Below are positions 36,801-50,067 of a DNA stretch of 64,000 nucleotides, one piece after another. Each line of letters begins with the position of its first letter. The first letter of the stretch is position 1. The translations under genes were made by a program, and so were the position numbers. Below the pieces are notes generated by a model that saw only the letters and a program-made list of their open reading frames with translations, was not told the DNA's origin and made no database searches. This DNA comes from Paracyclopina nana (lineage: Eukaryota > Arthropoda > Copepoda > Cyclopoida > Cyclopettidae): the NCBI GenBank assembly GCA_019096065.1, contig JAGUCH010000001.1:4464001-4528000 (forward strand), written 5' to 3'.

Positions 36801-39800
36801 CTATGCAATTCCTCGCAGTTCGTAGTAATTATCTTTTTAAAGAGCTAACCATGATTGCTAGCAATGCTTCATTCATTGGCGCTCTCCAATCTCTTGGTTG
36901 CTCATTGTGAATTCCAAAAGAGTGGTCAAGATTTGTCAAGATAGCCCAATTAATCAAATTGATTTTCTCCCCGCGCTCGACCAAAATTACGAGTTACCAG
37001 ATGATTTTTCCACTTTAATTAACTCTGCATCATTTCATATCAGATGACAAAACCGGTCAGGTCAAGTTGAAGGGAAAAAGGTGGGCCAAGAATGAGCTTT
37101 TTTACAAAGGCCTCGATTTTTTGCCAAGGCCCATCTTGATTTACATTCATCATAGCTTGATGCCAATTTTAAGGGTCTCTTTCAGAAAATCAGATCGGCT
37201 TTGGTCAAGCTCATTTATTATGCTTTTAAACGAGCCCATGTTTCTCATTTACTTTCTCTTGCATATCCTGAAAACCCCTGCAAACCTGTCTTGTGATGGT
37301 CTGAGGAATATGCTATAATTATAATTATGCAAGCATAGCCTATTCAAGATGGGTAATTTCTAAAGCCAATTATCAATATAAAAAGGATTTATTACGCAGA
37401 GGCTTCAACGAAAGCTACTTGTACGAAGATGTGTCATTGGAGCCAAATGTTGCTACTATGGTAGTATCTCCAATCACGGTCTCTTAACGAACGAGTTTGC
37501 AAATTCCTATGCTACACACGCAAAACTGGTCGTAAATTAGCCCGAGCAACACCACAGCAAACCACCTTATCTCAAAGTCAGATGAGGTAAATGAACCTAC
37601 GGCCATGGCGAGGATTTTTCCAGCTTATTCACTGACAATTTCCTCTCTGCTATCTGTAGCACCTGCTCTGGTTTTAATTTCGCCAAAATGTCAACTTTGA
37701 CTAATAGACAGCATGCTGAGAAAAGTTCATTTTTCTTGCCCTATCTCGACGTGACTGAATAAACTTTTTCCAGACAACTGCTATCCTCTCTGTTGCACTG
37801 GACATAAAAATGTTGGCTTTTTGTTTGCTGGCTGATAAATAGAGGTAGCAGCAGCTAGCTTCTAAAATGTCAATGGGCTTTTAAAAATGCTCACAAAGAC
37901 TGAATAGTCAAAGAAGCTGTTACTCTTGGAGAAGAGGCGAGCTTCTGCTCGTCACTTTGATTTTTCCATTTGTGTGCCCCGCAACCAAATAATGTATTTA
38001 TGGCTGTTGCCAATTATTAGTTCAATGATTGGCATTTGTAGCACACCGCACCATATGTCTCGTCTTCTTCATCTCCGCAATTGGAATCGACAGCTGACAC
38101 CAAATTTGTCAGTGTTGCCAATCCTGGAAGCTATCCAATTTAGCAGTCAGGTCTTTTTTAGCACCCAGCAATGTCAACTCAATTTAAAAAGCTAAATTGA
38201 ACCCTCACACGCTTGAGATTTATTAGGCTTCTTACACTGGGATGCTTGCTTGCTTTAGGGTGGTTTATGGTTTTATGGTGGTTTGGAGAGCTCTCCATCT
38301 ATCCACAGTGAGAGCAGTTGAATGCTAGATAAAAAGCTACTGCCTGGTGGCCCATGATTGGGGACCATTGACTATCTATCCATAGGCATTTATTGGTGTT
38401 TTATCGTTTTACGGGCTGGCTTCGGCCAGTGTGCTGATCCTCCACGTGCTTTGAGGTTTGGCCAGGACCTCCCAATTTTCTATAGGGATCTTGTCTCTCC
38501 TCTCTCTTGGGGGCCAAAAAATAGGGTTTTTGAAGACAAAAAGGAGTAGACGTTTACAACGCAACTAAAAGTTGCTTTTTTGGCAGCAGACCTCCCCGAA
38601 GATGATCCCGTACTACGTCTAGCTCCTTTGCCAGGTTATTGAGATTTGTTGCTGTGGAGTTTTCAGAAATGTGACACCTGCACGAGTACACTTACTTGCA
38701 GGGAACAAAATCTTTCTTCAACAATTTTATATTCATGATCCGCTTATTCCTGGCTTCTGGATGCACCTGCAAGTAATTCCGAGCTAACTATAGCTCTCAC
38801 AAGTGTTTTTAGGGCCATGTTTAGTAAGCTGTACCAAGGAGGACCCGCATCACTCGCATAAAAACAGTTGCAGTCCCGAAAATCACATAAATCTTCCACA
38901 TCAAGTGTACACATGAAAGCATACAGTTTCAATGCGAGACGCGGGACCAGCGAAAAGGAAGCATTTTTGTGTGTCTGATGAGCAATTTTCACTTTGCAGC
39001 GACAAGCAGCGAGCTTAGTACAAACATCACGGCAGGGATGCGGATGCCAGACATTATGGGGTTAATGTTCGATAGTTAGTTGAGAAATGTTGAATGGCAG
39101 TAATTTAATCCGCTAAGAAATGCGCTGTTGTCGTCGCCAGATGGCTCAATGAATTTCGAGTGAGCTTCCAAATCAAATTGCTGACCAGAAGCTCATTCAT
39201 TGCAAGATCAAAATGCTATAATGACAGGAATTTATTGGTCGTGTCTAAAACGAAATCCCGGATGTACAAAAAATACCCAACCTTTAGTATCATTGCTAAT
39301 GGGGCTGAATCAGATCAGCAGTAGTTGTGCTATGAGCTTGATAGGAGATCAGAGTGTCACATTGATTAGCGAAGCCAGTTTGGCTATTCTCACTTTCTCC
39401 TCGTTCATCAGGACTGCTTGCATGACTTGATCAATGACACCCTAAGCCACAAACCACGTGGACAAGGGTGACAACTGAATCATAAACCGCATGTCTTTTA
39501 AATCATTTGGCAAGATAAAATGCAAATACTTTGGACATTCTGCATAATGACCAAGGACTCAAATTCGATTATTTATTTTTGCAACGAGTAATAAATGGAA
39601 GTTTCTCCGGATGTGCAGTGCTTGTTGTTTTCTCCGCAGGACGACAATCGTTTTGCATACTACAGAACACAATGCCATCACTGGCATTATTTACCAATCT
39701 GTTCAGGCTCATAACGGCCAAAATAGAGTCTGATCACGTTCTTACGTCGTTCTCGGCTTAACATTTGACAAGGAAATGGAACAATGGGGCTTAAAAAGAG

Positions 39801-40525
39801 CAAACCACGTGTAACAAACAATAAAAATGGCAGCTGACTTCTAGCCTCCTTATTTTCCTCAACTGTGGCAGCAACGGTGAAAACCTCGTCAAATATCCAG
39901 CCTGCGTGCACACACGTGTTCTCTGTAATATATTCATTGGGTTGGAGACATCAATTACAGAGTTTCGAGTTTCCAAAGTGTCAACCGGACGGGATAAGTC
40001 GATGATGATGACTTTCACGGCTCATCTGTGAACAATGCCACTTTCTCCACTGCCGCCATGCATGCACCTATAAATTGGCAGTCAAAATGCATAAGAATTT
40101 CTATTACATGCTTTGCTGTTTTCCTCGGATAGAGACTACTCATTAACACCTAGCACCTAGATCTTCCCATTAGGAAATGCTTGATGCTAGGGCCCGATAG
40201 TAATTCAAGTTTGCGCAAGTTTCCCCTCTGAAAATGAGATTCCTGGTCCAATTTCTTCCTGCTGATCATCATGACCCGAGTCCATTAAAGCCCTATAAGG
40301 AATCAAGGCCGAAATTCGTAATAAAGTAGAAACTTCCTTTACACTACTGCATCATCAGCTTGTGGTGGGTGGAGCTGCAAACTTGTACTTTTTTTCTAAG
40401 CTCCTAACTCTGTTGTTGACAGTCAGACAAAGCTTAGATTCGTGAGCCAATATTTGAGCGGAGATTATCCCGTTTGACTTCTGCTAACTCGGCAAAAAGT
40501 GTCTGCCCTAGACATGAGCAAAAAA
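33885..40525. other. Long stretch without a supported gene
   Basis: Only short overlapping open frames, the longest being 117 codons at 36009-36362 (plus), without recognisable domains or splice support. No repeats of note were seen. Confidence 0.35.
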
Positions 40526-40597
40526 TAGCAGAGCGTGGTTTCGATCCACGGACCTCTGGGTTATGGGCCCAGCACGCTTCCACTGCGCCACTCTGCT
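40526..40597 (-). tRNA. Initiator tRNA-Met (CAU), copy 1
   Basis: This 72-nt gene has a 7-bp acceptor stem (AGCAGAG with CTCTGCT), A discriminator, anticodon CAU in the GGGCCCATAACCC arm, and the ATCGAAA T-loop that distinguishes eukaryotic initiator tRNAs from elongator tRNAs. It has no intron and no encoded CCA. A run of six T on the minus strand follows immediately and serves as pol III terminator. It supplies the tRNA for translation start. Confidence 0.97.
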
Positions 40598-43162
40598 GAT
40601 TCCTTGTTATTTAGTAAATGTTTACAAAATTGTACTTGGAATTCTGTAACCCATCGATGGGGTCTTATCTAATGAAAAATCAACTTTTCCACTTTTCCTC
40701 GGGCATTTTTACCCACAAATGCCAGCAGTTTGTGACAGCCAGCACATTTTGTGGAAAAAGGATTCTCCCCCAAATAATGTGGCCACTGGTTGATGATGAC
40801 AGCTAGAAATCTTTCACATCAAGCCATTTTTGGTAGTATTTTTTCCAGAAGCAGCCAGTGAATTAAGGCTCGATTAAGAAATGAGCGATTGAGATGGTGT
40901 GAGGCTGCATGCTGGGCAATCCGTCTAGGTGAGGCCTTTGCCAATAACTCTGAGGGTATCATGAGTGAGCCTTATTAGGAAAACTTGATTCATCTCATTT
41001 GTGCAATCATCAATGATTCCCATTAAGAATTCATTTGTCATGCACGCAAAGGGATGCTGCTGAGAACAATTGATAAAAATAAGAGTGAAAGTAACTGATG
41101 GTGATTGATCGGCTCTCGGCCCGAGCCAATCGTTCAAGTAAAGTAGCGGAGTGGACATGACAAAAGAAATTCTGAGGATGTCACTTGAAATTCTGCTGAT
41201 GCTTATCAGCCAAGATTTCCCTGGGGTGAGAGCATTTCATGCTCAATTTTTATTCCAAATATACTTTGGTATCAGATGTACCATGCAGCGGCCACTGAAA
41301 TCTCCCACTGCCATGCGCTAGCTGCTGCGCCTTTTGATTCTTTTGTCAATTGTGGCCACTTCCCTTTATGTGCAGATTATTTGACCCCAAAATGTCATCC
41401 GGAAAATGCAGGTACTTACGGGGTATTTTTTTCGTTTATGACTTAGGTTTTTTTTCTGTGATTAATTGTCGTACACGAACCAGTTAATTTGAAAACGTTT
41501 AAAACAAATGATAGGTAGTGCTTGCAATATTAGGATCTCTGAAAAATATGACAGCAGGATGGAAACATATTAATTACAACGCAAAAATGAGTCCATTTGT
41601 CTTTTTTGCAGGCTGGGAGCTTTTTTCCCAACTTATTATCACATCACAACTAGCATTTCATTTGTCATAAATCCAAATATCTAAGTGTCAATCTATCACG
41701 ACATTTTTTTTCAGTCGTGTTTGAATCAACCCTTTCATGTCAAGCCGCAATAAAAAATGTGTATTGCCATATGATGGACCAAAAAGCGAGCCAGCTTCTT
41801 CGCCTATCACAAAAGGCACGAAGAGCTCTGAAATTGAGCCATTTGACCTATACCAGAATTATTAGAGGGTCACAAGGCTTCTCAATTGCGGGGATTTGAG
41901 CTACTGCAAGCAAAAAGTGATTGCTCGCAATTTCAATCCACGTAATAAGACAAGAATGAAACCGCAATAAGTATCACCCATTCAGCCTGCAAACACAAGT
42001 GAACGAGTGCAAAAGTTAAGTCCAGTAACTGCGATGATTTTGTGGGAATCAGAGGTAAAAACGTGATCTCAACTAGATCGAAATAGATGTAAAAAGAATA
42101 CGGTATGCATTGATGATCTAATCTATATTTACCGATCCGCCCAGCAAGTGGCAATTTTTCGGAACTTTTCCCCTTTGACATCCGAGATCTGCAGAGAAAA
42201 GGCTTTTCAATATTTGGCAGCTGCCAACTGTGAGACCTCCACCAGCACTCGAGATATTGTTTGTCCCACCTACTATTTTTAGCTGCCATGGAGGTCTTAT
42301 CAATTGGCGGAATTCTGCCCCTTTACTGTGGTTTCCACATTTTTGTTCACTCTTGAGCAATTAGCCAATTTCTCGCTGCTGAGGACTCTTTTAAAATCAT
42401 CTACCTGCCGACAAAAGTACCCACTACACAGCTATTTGCAGTTTTTCATTGTGGCCTCAGTTAAGATAAGTTGGCAGCAGTTTTCACACCTCAATTTCAT
42501 GAGGAAATAATGTCCGACGACGAGAAGTGTGGGTCGTTCCATTTCCTGCAAATAGAAGCCTTTTTGACCGTAGAAAATTCATAGGTCTGTTTTGGATTGC
42601 TGCTATAGCTGCTGCTGTACATGAGTATGGCGCGAGTCCATGAAATTGCATTTTGAACTTTGAAGGAAATGAATGGCGATTCCCAACCCTCATCTCCGCC
42701 TGTCCAGTTTTTCGTCGGATGGGTTACTAGTAGTCTCTCAGGTCTGCACTGTGGGGGATTGAGGGCAAAAACGGTTTGATGATCAGGCTTTGATTTTAGC
42801 AGGAGACACTTCAGTTTTTTTGGGCCGAGCCGCGAAAGTGAGGTTAAGTTTGAAGGCAGATTTTGGATGCAGTGTTGCCACTTTAGTTGTATATGATCAA
42901 TATTTTCCAGCTCCTTCCCAAACATTTATTGCTCGGGGTTTGGCGTCAAATTGCCCATCGGCATGCACTCTTCTCCTGCGAGAAAAACATATTAAAAGTG
43001 GTCATCATCGCGCTGGCTCAACATTGTGCAGCAGCGATGATGGTCATGACCTTTTTGCACTTTTCAAAACAAGACAAGCTTCTGCTCGAAACTTAAAAGT
43101 GCATGAAGGAATGATGTTGATGACAGGGTGAATTTTCAGCAAAATTTAGTTTTAGAAGTGCG
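40598..43162. other. Between divergent tRNA genes, nothing firm
   Basis: Overlapping open frames up to 142 codons occur (42497-42925 minus, 42790-43131 plus), but both strands are open and no domain or splice support was found. Confidence 0.35.
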
Positions 43163-43234
43163 AGCAGAGTGGCGCAGTGGAAGCGTGCTGGGCCCATAAC
43201 CCAGAGGTCCGTGGATCGAAACCACGCTCTGCTA
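43163..43234 (+). tRNA. Initiator tRNA-Met (CAU), copy 2
   Basis: The 72 nt are identical to the copies at 40526-40597 and 62613-62684, with the same acceptor stem, CAU anticodon and ATCGAAA T-loop. A T5 run at 43237-43241 terminates it. The flanks are unrelated to those of the other two copies, so recent segmental duplication does not explain the identity. Confidence 0.97.
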
Positions 43235-43864
43235 TGTTTTTATTTATTTTATAATTGTGTTAGTAGCCACAACCGGAATGGGTAATAAAGCAGAAAATAT
43301 TTGGGGAAAGTTGCGCTGCTTATATGTCCTGAAATGGCTTCATGAACTGAGCTATCTTCTGATGAGATCGGCAATAAAAAGGGTCTCCATATAGGCATGC
43401 TGGGACAAATGTCCACATTTTATTGGTTTCTTCCAAAGTAATGCCCCCAACTAAGCAGCCAGAAAATAAACCCCAAAAGAGTTTTTACTGGTTTTATCAC
43501 TCCCTCAACATCAAGTAGAAGTACAAGGAAGTGAAATGGCTGAGCTGAAATTGATGTTTTTTCAGGCATACTACTATATTGAGTGAGATTTTAAATGTAA
43601 GTACACTTCAGGGTGTGTCACAGCAAAACGTCACTAGATAATTATCTGCTCACATTTTGAGAAACGAAGTAGCTCTCATTTTTTAGGCCAGCATTTTACC
43701 TGCTATTGCACGTGCACCTGTCACCCTTATTCCCTTACACTACTGTGTGCGCAATACGTATATTGCAATTAAGAATAGCAGCAAAAAACAAGACTTTTGT
43801 TTTTGCTAAAAAACATGCTGGCAATTGTTCCAGGAATGCTGAAAAGCTAGCGGTTTATCGTCCA

Positions 43865-43870
43865 TATAAA
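43865..43870 (+). promoter_or_regulatory. TATA box of the secreted-peptide gene
   Basis: TATAAA, with its first base 32 nt upstream of the A in the initiator at 43895-43899, the canonical spacing for a TATA-directed start. Confidence 0.8.
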
Positions 43871-43894
43871 TGAGGGCTCTTGTGATCAGAGTTT

Positions 43895-43899
43895 TCAGT
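43895..43899 (+). promoter_or_regulatory. Arthropod-type initiator (TCAGT)
   Basis: TTTTCAGTT matches the arthropod initiator, with predicted +1 at 43897. The resulting leader to the start codon is 26 nt. Confidence 0.75.
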
Positions 43900-43922
43900 T
43901 ATTCTCAATTTGTGGTGGTGAA

Positions 43923-44245
43923 ATGAACCGGTTAACTCTTTTGAGCCTCCTGGCTTGCATACTAATAGCAATTTCGCAAGGATTGCCAAGAGAAAATAAG
44001 GCACTCAAGCTCAAGCGTAGTGAACAACAGAGTGATGAGGATGCTGACATCATTCAATGTGGAGAGAGTCCAGGTGAAGAAGACCTGATTAACGAGGCAA
44101 GTTTATTTGAAATATATCTTTAATGCTTTTTTGTAATGCTAAAAACTGCTCTGTTTAGGAGGTATTGAAAGCCTGCTGTCCCAAATGGGTGAATGGAGCC
44201 ACGGAGAGAAGAAACTGGCATATCCAGTGCAGGCAATTTTTGTGA
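43923..44245 (+). CDS. Secreted cysteine-rich peptide, 86 aa
   Basis: There are two exons, 43923-44096 and 44159-44245, joined in phase 0. The precursor has a strong signal peptide (residues 1-20, LLSLLACILIAISQG), a basic stretch ending KLKR at 29-32 that could be cut by a furin-like protease, then an acidic spacer and four cysteines: C46, C64, C65 and C82. The C-X17-CC-X16-C spacing would allow two disulfides. The second exon holds the CC pair, a WVNGATERRNW stretch and the last cysteine four residues from the end. The size and layout suit a secreted hormone, immune or other effector peptide. The family is not recognised and no function is assigned. The whole transcription unit, from TATA to AATAAA, spans about 415 bp. 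Confidence 0.85.
44097..44158 (+). other. 62-nt GC-AG intron
   Basis: The donor is GAG/GCAAGT, a near-perfect match to the U1 consensus apart from C at position 2, as typical for GC-AG introns. The acceptor is TGTTTAG. Using the nearby GT (44101) instead would put an early stop in exon 2, so the GC donor is favoured. Confidence 0.8.
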
Positions 44246-44274
44246 GAAAAGCAGCAGATTTTCGTGGGCTCAGA

Positions 44275-44280
44275 AATAAA
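44275..44280 (+). terminator. Polyadenylation signal of the peptide gene
   Basis: AATAAA begins 30 nt after the stop codon. Confidence 0.7.
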
Positions 44281-47200
44281 AAGCGTTCATAAGTTGAATG
44301 GTACGCGACCACTCGAAGAGAATGCTGTGGTTATTTGTTAGCAAAATTGCACACTACATGATTTCGGTTTTCCTCTTGTTGATGACGTCTAGTGGGCGTC
44401 TCTTGTTTATTCAGTTAGCAGTGGTCTCCAATTCAGTTCTGCTGCAGCGTGTGAGCCAAACTACTGGGTATAATTTTCCCTGGAAGGCAAAATAAGCAGA
44501 CTCAAATAGGTACCTGGCTCGATCCCACCGCCCAATTATCCAATCAATTTCCCATAAACAGTCTCTCTAGCCCGCACTCGGAACGACGGCCATAGAAGAA
44601 AACTTGCTCTTGCGGTTGGCGGGATCTATTGATGAAATTAAATCTCCTGACTTCCATAATGCGATTCAATATATAGTAGTTTCCAGTGCTCAATTGCAAC
44701 ATCCGCAAACCTCAGCTTTCTGCATGTAAAACCATTATTTCAGTTTTTAGCCAAACCTCTCTTCTTTGTTTGAATTGGAGCCGAAAATTGCTACTTGCCT
44801 TCCATGTCCTTTTGTCATTGCACGAACATATAAACCAAGCCTGGAGTGAGTCGTTTCCTGCCAATGCAAAGGTGGAACATTGGCTGCTGAAAAAAAGCTA
44901 TTTAGGCTAAATTGAAAGCTGAAATGAGCTATTTTCAGCACTCAGACCCCATTTTGGCGGATCATCGGAATTAAGAGGGGACGTCGCGCTAACCAGATGG
45001 TAATTTGGTTTTCAGAGTGCCAAAAACAAGACCCAACTCCAAAATAACCTCACCTAGTGATTTGATGAATTTGCGCTATAGCCGCGTATGCTACAATTAT
45101 TGGACGGGACGACAAATACGAACGTCTAGACTTTTAGCAACGATTCATTACTGTACGTATTTTTATAATAGCTTATTGTTGGAAGAGGCAAAAAGTGAGC
45201 ATGATTGAAGAGAGCTTCGAAGCCAGATTGATCGTTGTGGCTCAAAAATACCTAATTGAATTGACCAGAGCATTTTTTGCGTGGCTCTTTTTTATCTTCC
45301 ATTCCTATACAAATGGGAGCTACTACATGGTGAGAAAGCATGAAAAAATGCTGATTGCTGCCCATGATCACTTTGCCATTCCTCGTGCTTTGTTCAAAAT
45401 GCATGTTGCCTCCTTTGTAGCAGTTACAAGATCAGGGGGTCTTTGAAGATATTCCGAAATAACAAATGGATTATGCAAGCATAATGAAATTACTTGGCCA
45501 CAAGCTTTGACCCAAAAAAATTGACCAGCGGCAATTGTGAGGCCCCTCCATCACAATGCGTGTGTGCAATGATTTAGTGTTCGAAGTGCTATTTGTTGTT
45601 TCGCAATATATAATAATGATCACGAGAGCCAGCTCGTGTTTTCAGTAATTTGTAGATCCCAGAATTGCCTGGCCCGTTAATCAAAAAAACGATCGGGATG
45701 TTGATGACTGAGGGGAGACCAGATGGGGGCAGCAGGTAACTTCTACTAATAATAATCTGTCAGGTTTCCTCATAAAGTCTCTCGCAGCAGAGAAAGATGA
45801 CTTAATGAATTCGAACCCAACTCGTATACTATGGCCTGAGCAAAGTTTTGATCATCATCGAGCAGCAGCAGCACAGAAAAAATATATAAATAAGCTCTAT
45901 CAGCCAAATTGCGCACGTTGAACTCATTTGTATTCCAGGGGTGTGCTTTATTACCTTGCGATGCGAGCTGTTAGGGCTACATGCAAAAATCTCATCAAAG
46001 TTCAACTGATTGTTGGGGGCCTTTTTTCGGTTCCCGGCATCTATATGTATCTAATTAGGCTATCAAGGATCTGGCCTTTATGAAATATACTACTACTGTA
46101 GGAGTAGCATCGCAAGGGAAGAACAAGGAAATGGAAGTTGTTTTGATTTCCGAAGCGTCATTGATGGAAGAAACATTCATGGTAGCCACGCTGTGCTTCA
46201 TACGGACGAGGCTTGAAGATTGTAGTAGCTGTAGTAGGCGGGATTCGCAGCTAATCAAGATGAAGATGAGCGCCCGTTTCTGGTCACATTCCAAGGCTAT
46301 TGCTCAGTTACGTGACAATTGGGCCAACTTTGGGGCTGGAAACAATAAGTTGGCCGAGATTCCGAGGCTGGATTAAATTCCATATCTTCTACAAAACGTT
46401 GAACATGGAGCAGCTATGAGCGTATAGGTACGAGCAAGCCTTGGAATTTTGGTTAACAGCAGTGACCTTAGCATTTCTAGAGCTTGACTGTTGACATACC
46501 TTGTAAATTGCTAAGCAGCGTCATTTGGAGCTTTAAATGACCCCTTATCTTGGCCCCTTACGTTACAAACTTGGGACATATTAGTCCTAGCACAAACAAG
46601 CAACCTTTTTAAAAAGATTCCATAGGTATCCCTTCATATGGGGAGCTATCCACGTTATTTGATTGAAAAAGTGCTTCAACCTCAACCAGTTCGACCACAA
46701 TTACTTCTGAGGTGGTAATTGAACTTTAGGCCTATTCAAAGGCTTCTTTGGGCCAAATTGTTCCCATAACCCTGGATGCTGCAGCAACATTCATATCGAT
46801 GCACGAGCAAAATGGAAGCCATCTTCTTCACGATTTCTGCGGCTTCTGACATCCCAATTTCCACTTCCAAGGACAACAGTTTTCAAATTGGCTGCAGCTC
46901 TTTTTGCAAATTTGCCATCGCCATTATGAGACACAACAACAAGGCCATTAATATTTTGCACCCCAAATTTGCAGGAAGCTAAGTAGTCTTTGTTGTAGCT
47001 GGGGCTTGAATTGGAGAAAAATTGTGCTCGTAAATCTTCAGAAATAATATTGGGGAGCCACTTTCATATTTGGTGTCCCTGATACTTTATGCTTGGTTTG
47101 GGGTAGATCTTTGTAGCATCAAAATTAGATTGTTGGTGGTTGGGCATCACATCAGCAAACAGTTGGAAGAAATGGTCTTTTGCTTGATGTTTTCACAGCT

Positions 47201-48934
47201 GGAGTTTGATGGAACTCAGTTGTTTTCTTCATCACCAGAATAAGAAGTTTGCAAGCAGCTTCCAAGCCATTTTTGGCGGCTCTTGTTTCTCTTTGATTCA
47301 TCACGCCGCCTATAACTTGATATGCTATGAAGCCCACAGCTGCATTTAGCAATAGACGATTTTGAGTTGAATTTGTAATTGAAAAGTTGTGATTGATTAA
47401 TGCACAAAGCTTTCTTTAATGTGACTCACCTTAATTATAGTGGCTTAGGAAATCGAGCTTTGGAATGAGAGGCTCAAAAAAGTTTTTCTACCAGCAGCTA
47501 TTACAATTAACCCGTCGTCGATTCAATCTTTCTCCCCTCAGCTCTAAAATATTTGGCGACCACTCTGCCAAAAAAGGACTTTGGAGGTCAAGTTGAACCT
47601 TGCGCTAAAGTAACTTTTTTGTTTGGTGCTGACAAATTATCAGGCTAGCTGTAATCAAGTAAGAGCTAGCCAAAGAACTTAGTTGAGATGATGGATCGAA
47701 TTCAAGCCCTACAAGTATCAGGTTTGACAGAGGGCAAAAAGTTTATCAAAACAAAGACCTGACCAGTCATCAGCACCTCATGAATATAAAGTGAGATTTG
47801 TAGTTAAACTTCTAGGATATACTAGACTACCCCAAAGATAAGTCTTCCTCAAATGACGCAGCACAATAAAAAATAACAAGGATTTTTTATAATCCACCTC
47901 GAGTTGGATTGTCATCTGCCTAAATTGAAGAGGATTCCTTGACATTTCAGAGTCATCAGCCTAAAATCTATCTTTTTATTCACTACCACACGTTACAACG
48001 ACCAATTGGCAAATAAAGATCAACAGACCAGGTTGTAAAATGTCCTTTGAATGCCTTCAAACAGGGTTCAATGTCAGTCAGACTTTTATTTTTAAATCTG
48101 GCTCAGTTTCTGCTGCAGTTTAATTGCTGTTGATTTGTCAGCAAACTCGTTACGAGCAAATGGGACCTCGGCATATATTATTTTAGATCCACTTTCCGCA
48201 AAAGAGAGGGAAAAAAATAGGGAAGGCAGAAATTGTGCCCTCAATGCTTAACTCAACCTTCAACAGAAAACGATCCTTAAGGGTTTAAGCTCTGAGTGGA
48301 GCATGGGTAAACAAGAAAACCCCGAATCTGGATAGACCGTTTAACTTTTGATGTGTAATCTGAATCGATGATCTACTAACTCTACTCCTCCCCCTCCCTA
48401 TAATAAATATGGGCCCCACCTTATGAAACCACAATGAGGAGTAAATTCCCCAAAAAGTATAATTCTTATGAAACTAAAGAATGATCTCAGTTGATCTGTC
48501 AATGATTCGTGAGAGTGTAATTTTTTGCCTCTTATCCTAAAATACCGACTGTGCTTTCTTAGCTGTTGTCCGGATTAGCCACCCACAATCATCTTGAGCA
48601 TTTGAGCCAATTATGTTTTTGACAACCTCAGCACATTCCATTACTACTTAAGACATTCTTGGATGGCATCAAATCAACAATAAAATCAGAGTGCTGCGCC
48701 TCGGTACTTTGAAATCTTCTTGCTATATACAAACTGCTTTTAAAAAGGCTTTGGTTAGAGGTTAGAATAAAAAACTAGTTTTACTATCTTCAATGGAAAA
48801 GATGCTAACAAACACAGTTCTTGTGTGGCCAACCCTTCATGATCCTAATCGAAAAAAGCCTACTTTTTCCACACTAACGGTCAATTCCATTGTTGCTCGT
48901 GGTTTTGATTGACAGCTCCTAGCTCCACTAGTTA
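44281..48934. other. Intergenic, nothing firm
   Basis: Short overlapping open frames only, the longest being 98 codons at 46080-46376 (plus). No RNA genes or long inverted repeats were recognised. Confidence 0.35.
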
Positions 48935-49158
48935 TTAATAAACTCGAATGGAATTGCAGCGATTGATTCCAAGGAATTTTTCTTCAGACTCTTCTCTATA
49001 ACTCTGACGTTTCATGGTCAAGTTCGACTTTTGACGGAGGATAAATCCGAGCTTTTTAATTGAGTCCTCCCAAAACCACGTTTCTGTGATTATATGCTGC
49101 TCGTCACGAAGAATCATCCAAAAATGGAATCCAAAAAATCGCTCTGGATTACAGTGTA
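48935..49158 (-). CDS. Candidate C-terminal exon
   Basis: An open frame follows an acceptor-like AAATTAG and runs to a TAA stop. It has an aromatic-rich start (CNPERFFGFHFWMILRDEQ), an ETWFWEDSIKK motif and a charged tail (SYREESEEKF). The composition looks protein-like, but no family is recognised. It may join the open segments just upstream on the same strand. Confidence 0.33.
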
Positions 49159-49321
49159 CTAATTTAGTATGTAGGATAAAAAATAATAACTCACGATTGT
49201 GTTAACAAAATGAGTAATTTTGAGCCAAATAAGGAGGGACCTACTTACAAGAACGTGAAGGTCAAACAGTTTGCTAAAAGAATGGTTTTTATTAAATAGC
49301 ATAATTTTGAGGAGGATGCCT

Positions 49322-49867
49322 TCAAAAAAGGACCATAAAATGCTGCTCAGGATTATTGTCTTTAAGAAGCCAATGGTGGTCAATGTCACGCCAAATGATA
49401 GTTATGGCCGCCACACGACAAGATGAAATCATTTTTTGGATGCCATCACATGTAAGGTCACATGGCATCATAAAATTGAGGACATCATACGTCATATGGG
49501 CAGCTGGAATTACTGGTCTTAGATCAACTCTCATTTTTGTCCATTCATTTCCTGGCATGACAGTTGACTTCTTCGTCGACCCATTTTTCAAGCTAGTTTG
49601 TAATAAACCTCTTTCCTTAGATAGATATTTAAGAAACGAAGCAAAAAGCTCTTTTTCTGCGTGTAAACTATAATTGAAACAAATGTTGTTGCTGGATGCA
49701 TCGTCATCTTCCAGCCACTGTAGCCTGGACTTGCAAAGGACACACCATTCAAGTTTCTTCCATTCAACACGCAAAATTAGTCCAATTAGATTGGTGTAGA
49801 TAAACAAGGATCCCATAAAAGGAGATGAGACGGCGGTTTCCATTATCAGCATGTAATAAAAGTGCAA
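49322..49867 (-). CDS. Long open segment, possible membrane-protein exon
   Basis: At 181 codons this is among the longest open frames outside the env-like gene, beyond what is usual by chance at this base composition. It starts with hydrophobic sequence (SSPFMGSLFIYTNLIGLIL) followed by a basic-acidic stretch (RLQWLEDDD) and cysteines. The overlapping frame at 49159-49389 on the same strand is also rich in hydrophobic residues and could be a following exon (acceptor-like CTTCTTAAAG). A chemoreceptor-like multi-pass protein is conceivable, but no diagnostic motif is visible. Confidence 0.35.
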   Translation of the reverse strand: MHFYYMLIMETAVSSPFMGSLFIYTNLIGLILRVEWKKLEWCVLCKSRLQWLEDDDASSNNICFNYSLHAEKELFASFLKYLSKERGLLQTSLKNGSTKKSTVMPGNEWTKMRVDLRPVIPAAHMTYDVLNFMMPCDLTCDGIQKMISSCRVAAITIIWRDIDHHWLLKDNNPEQHFMVLF

Positions 49868-50067
49868 CCTTGAAGTGTCACATGAGTCAAAACTCCAATA
49901 TGACTATAAAGTCTTCATTTTCAAAAGGGTTTCCTGCCCAGACATTTAAGACACTTGAAGGGAACAGAGATCAGCAGGGAGCCAAATAAAACACTGAAGG
50001 AGAAGCAAAACAGACAAAAAAGCCAAGCACTTCTCAATACTTCTGGAGCTGGCTGCACATTCTTAAT

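Noticed and set aside
42497-43131. Opposing frames of 142 (minus) and 113 (plus) codons
   Set aside because: Both strands are open over the same DNA without splice or domain evidence; likely a stop-poor segment.
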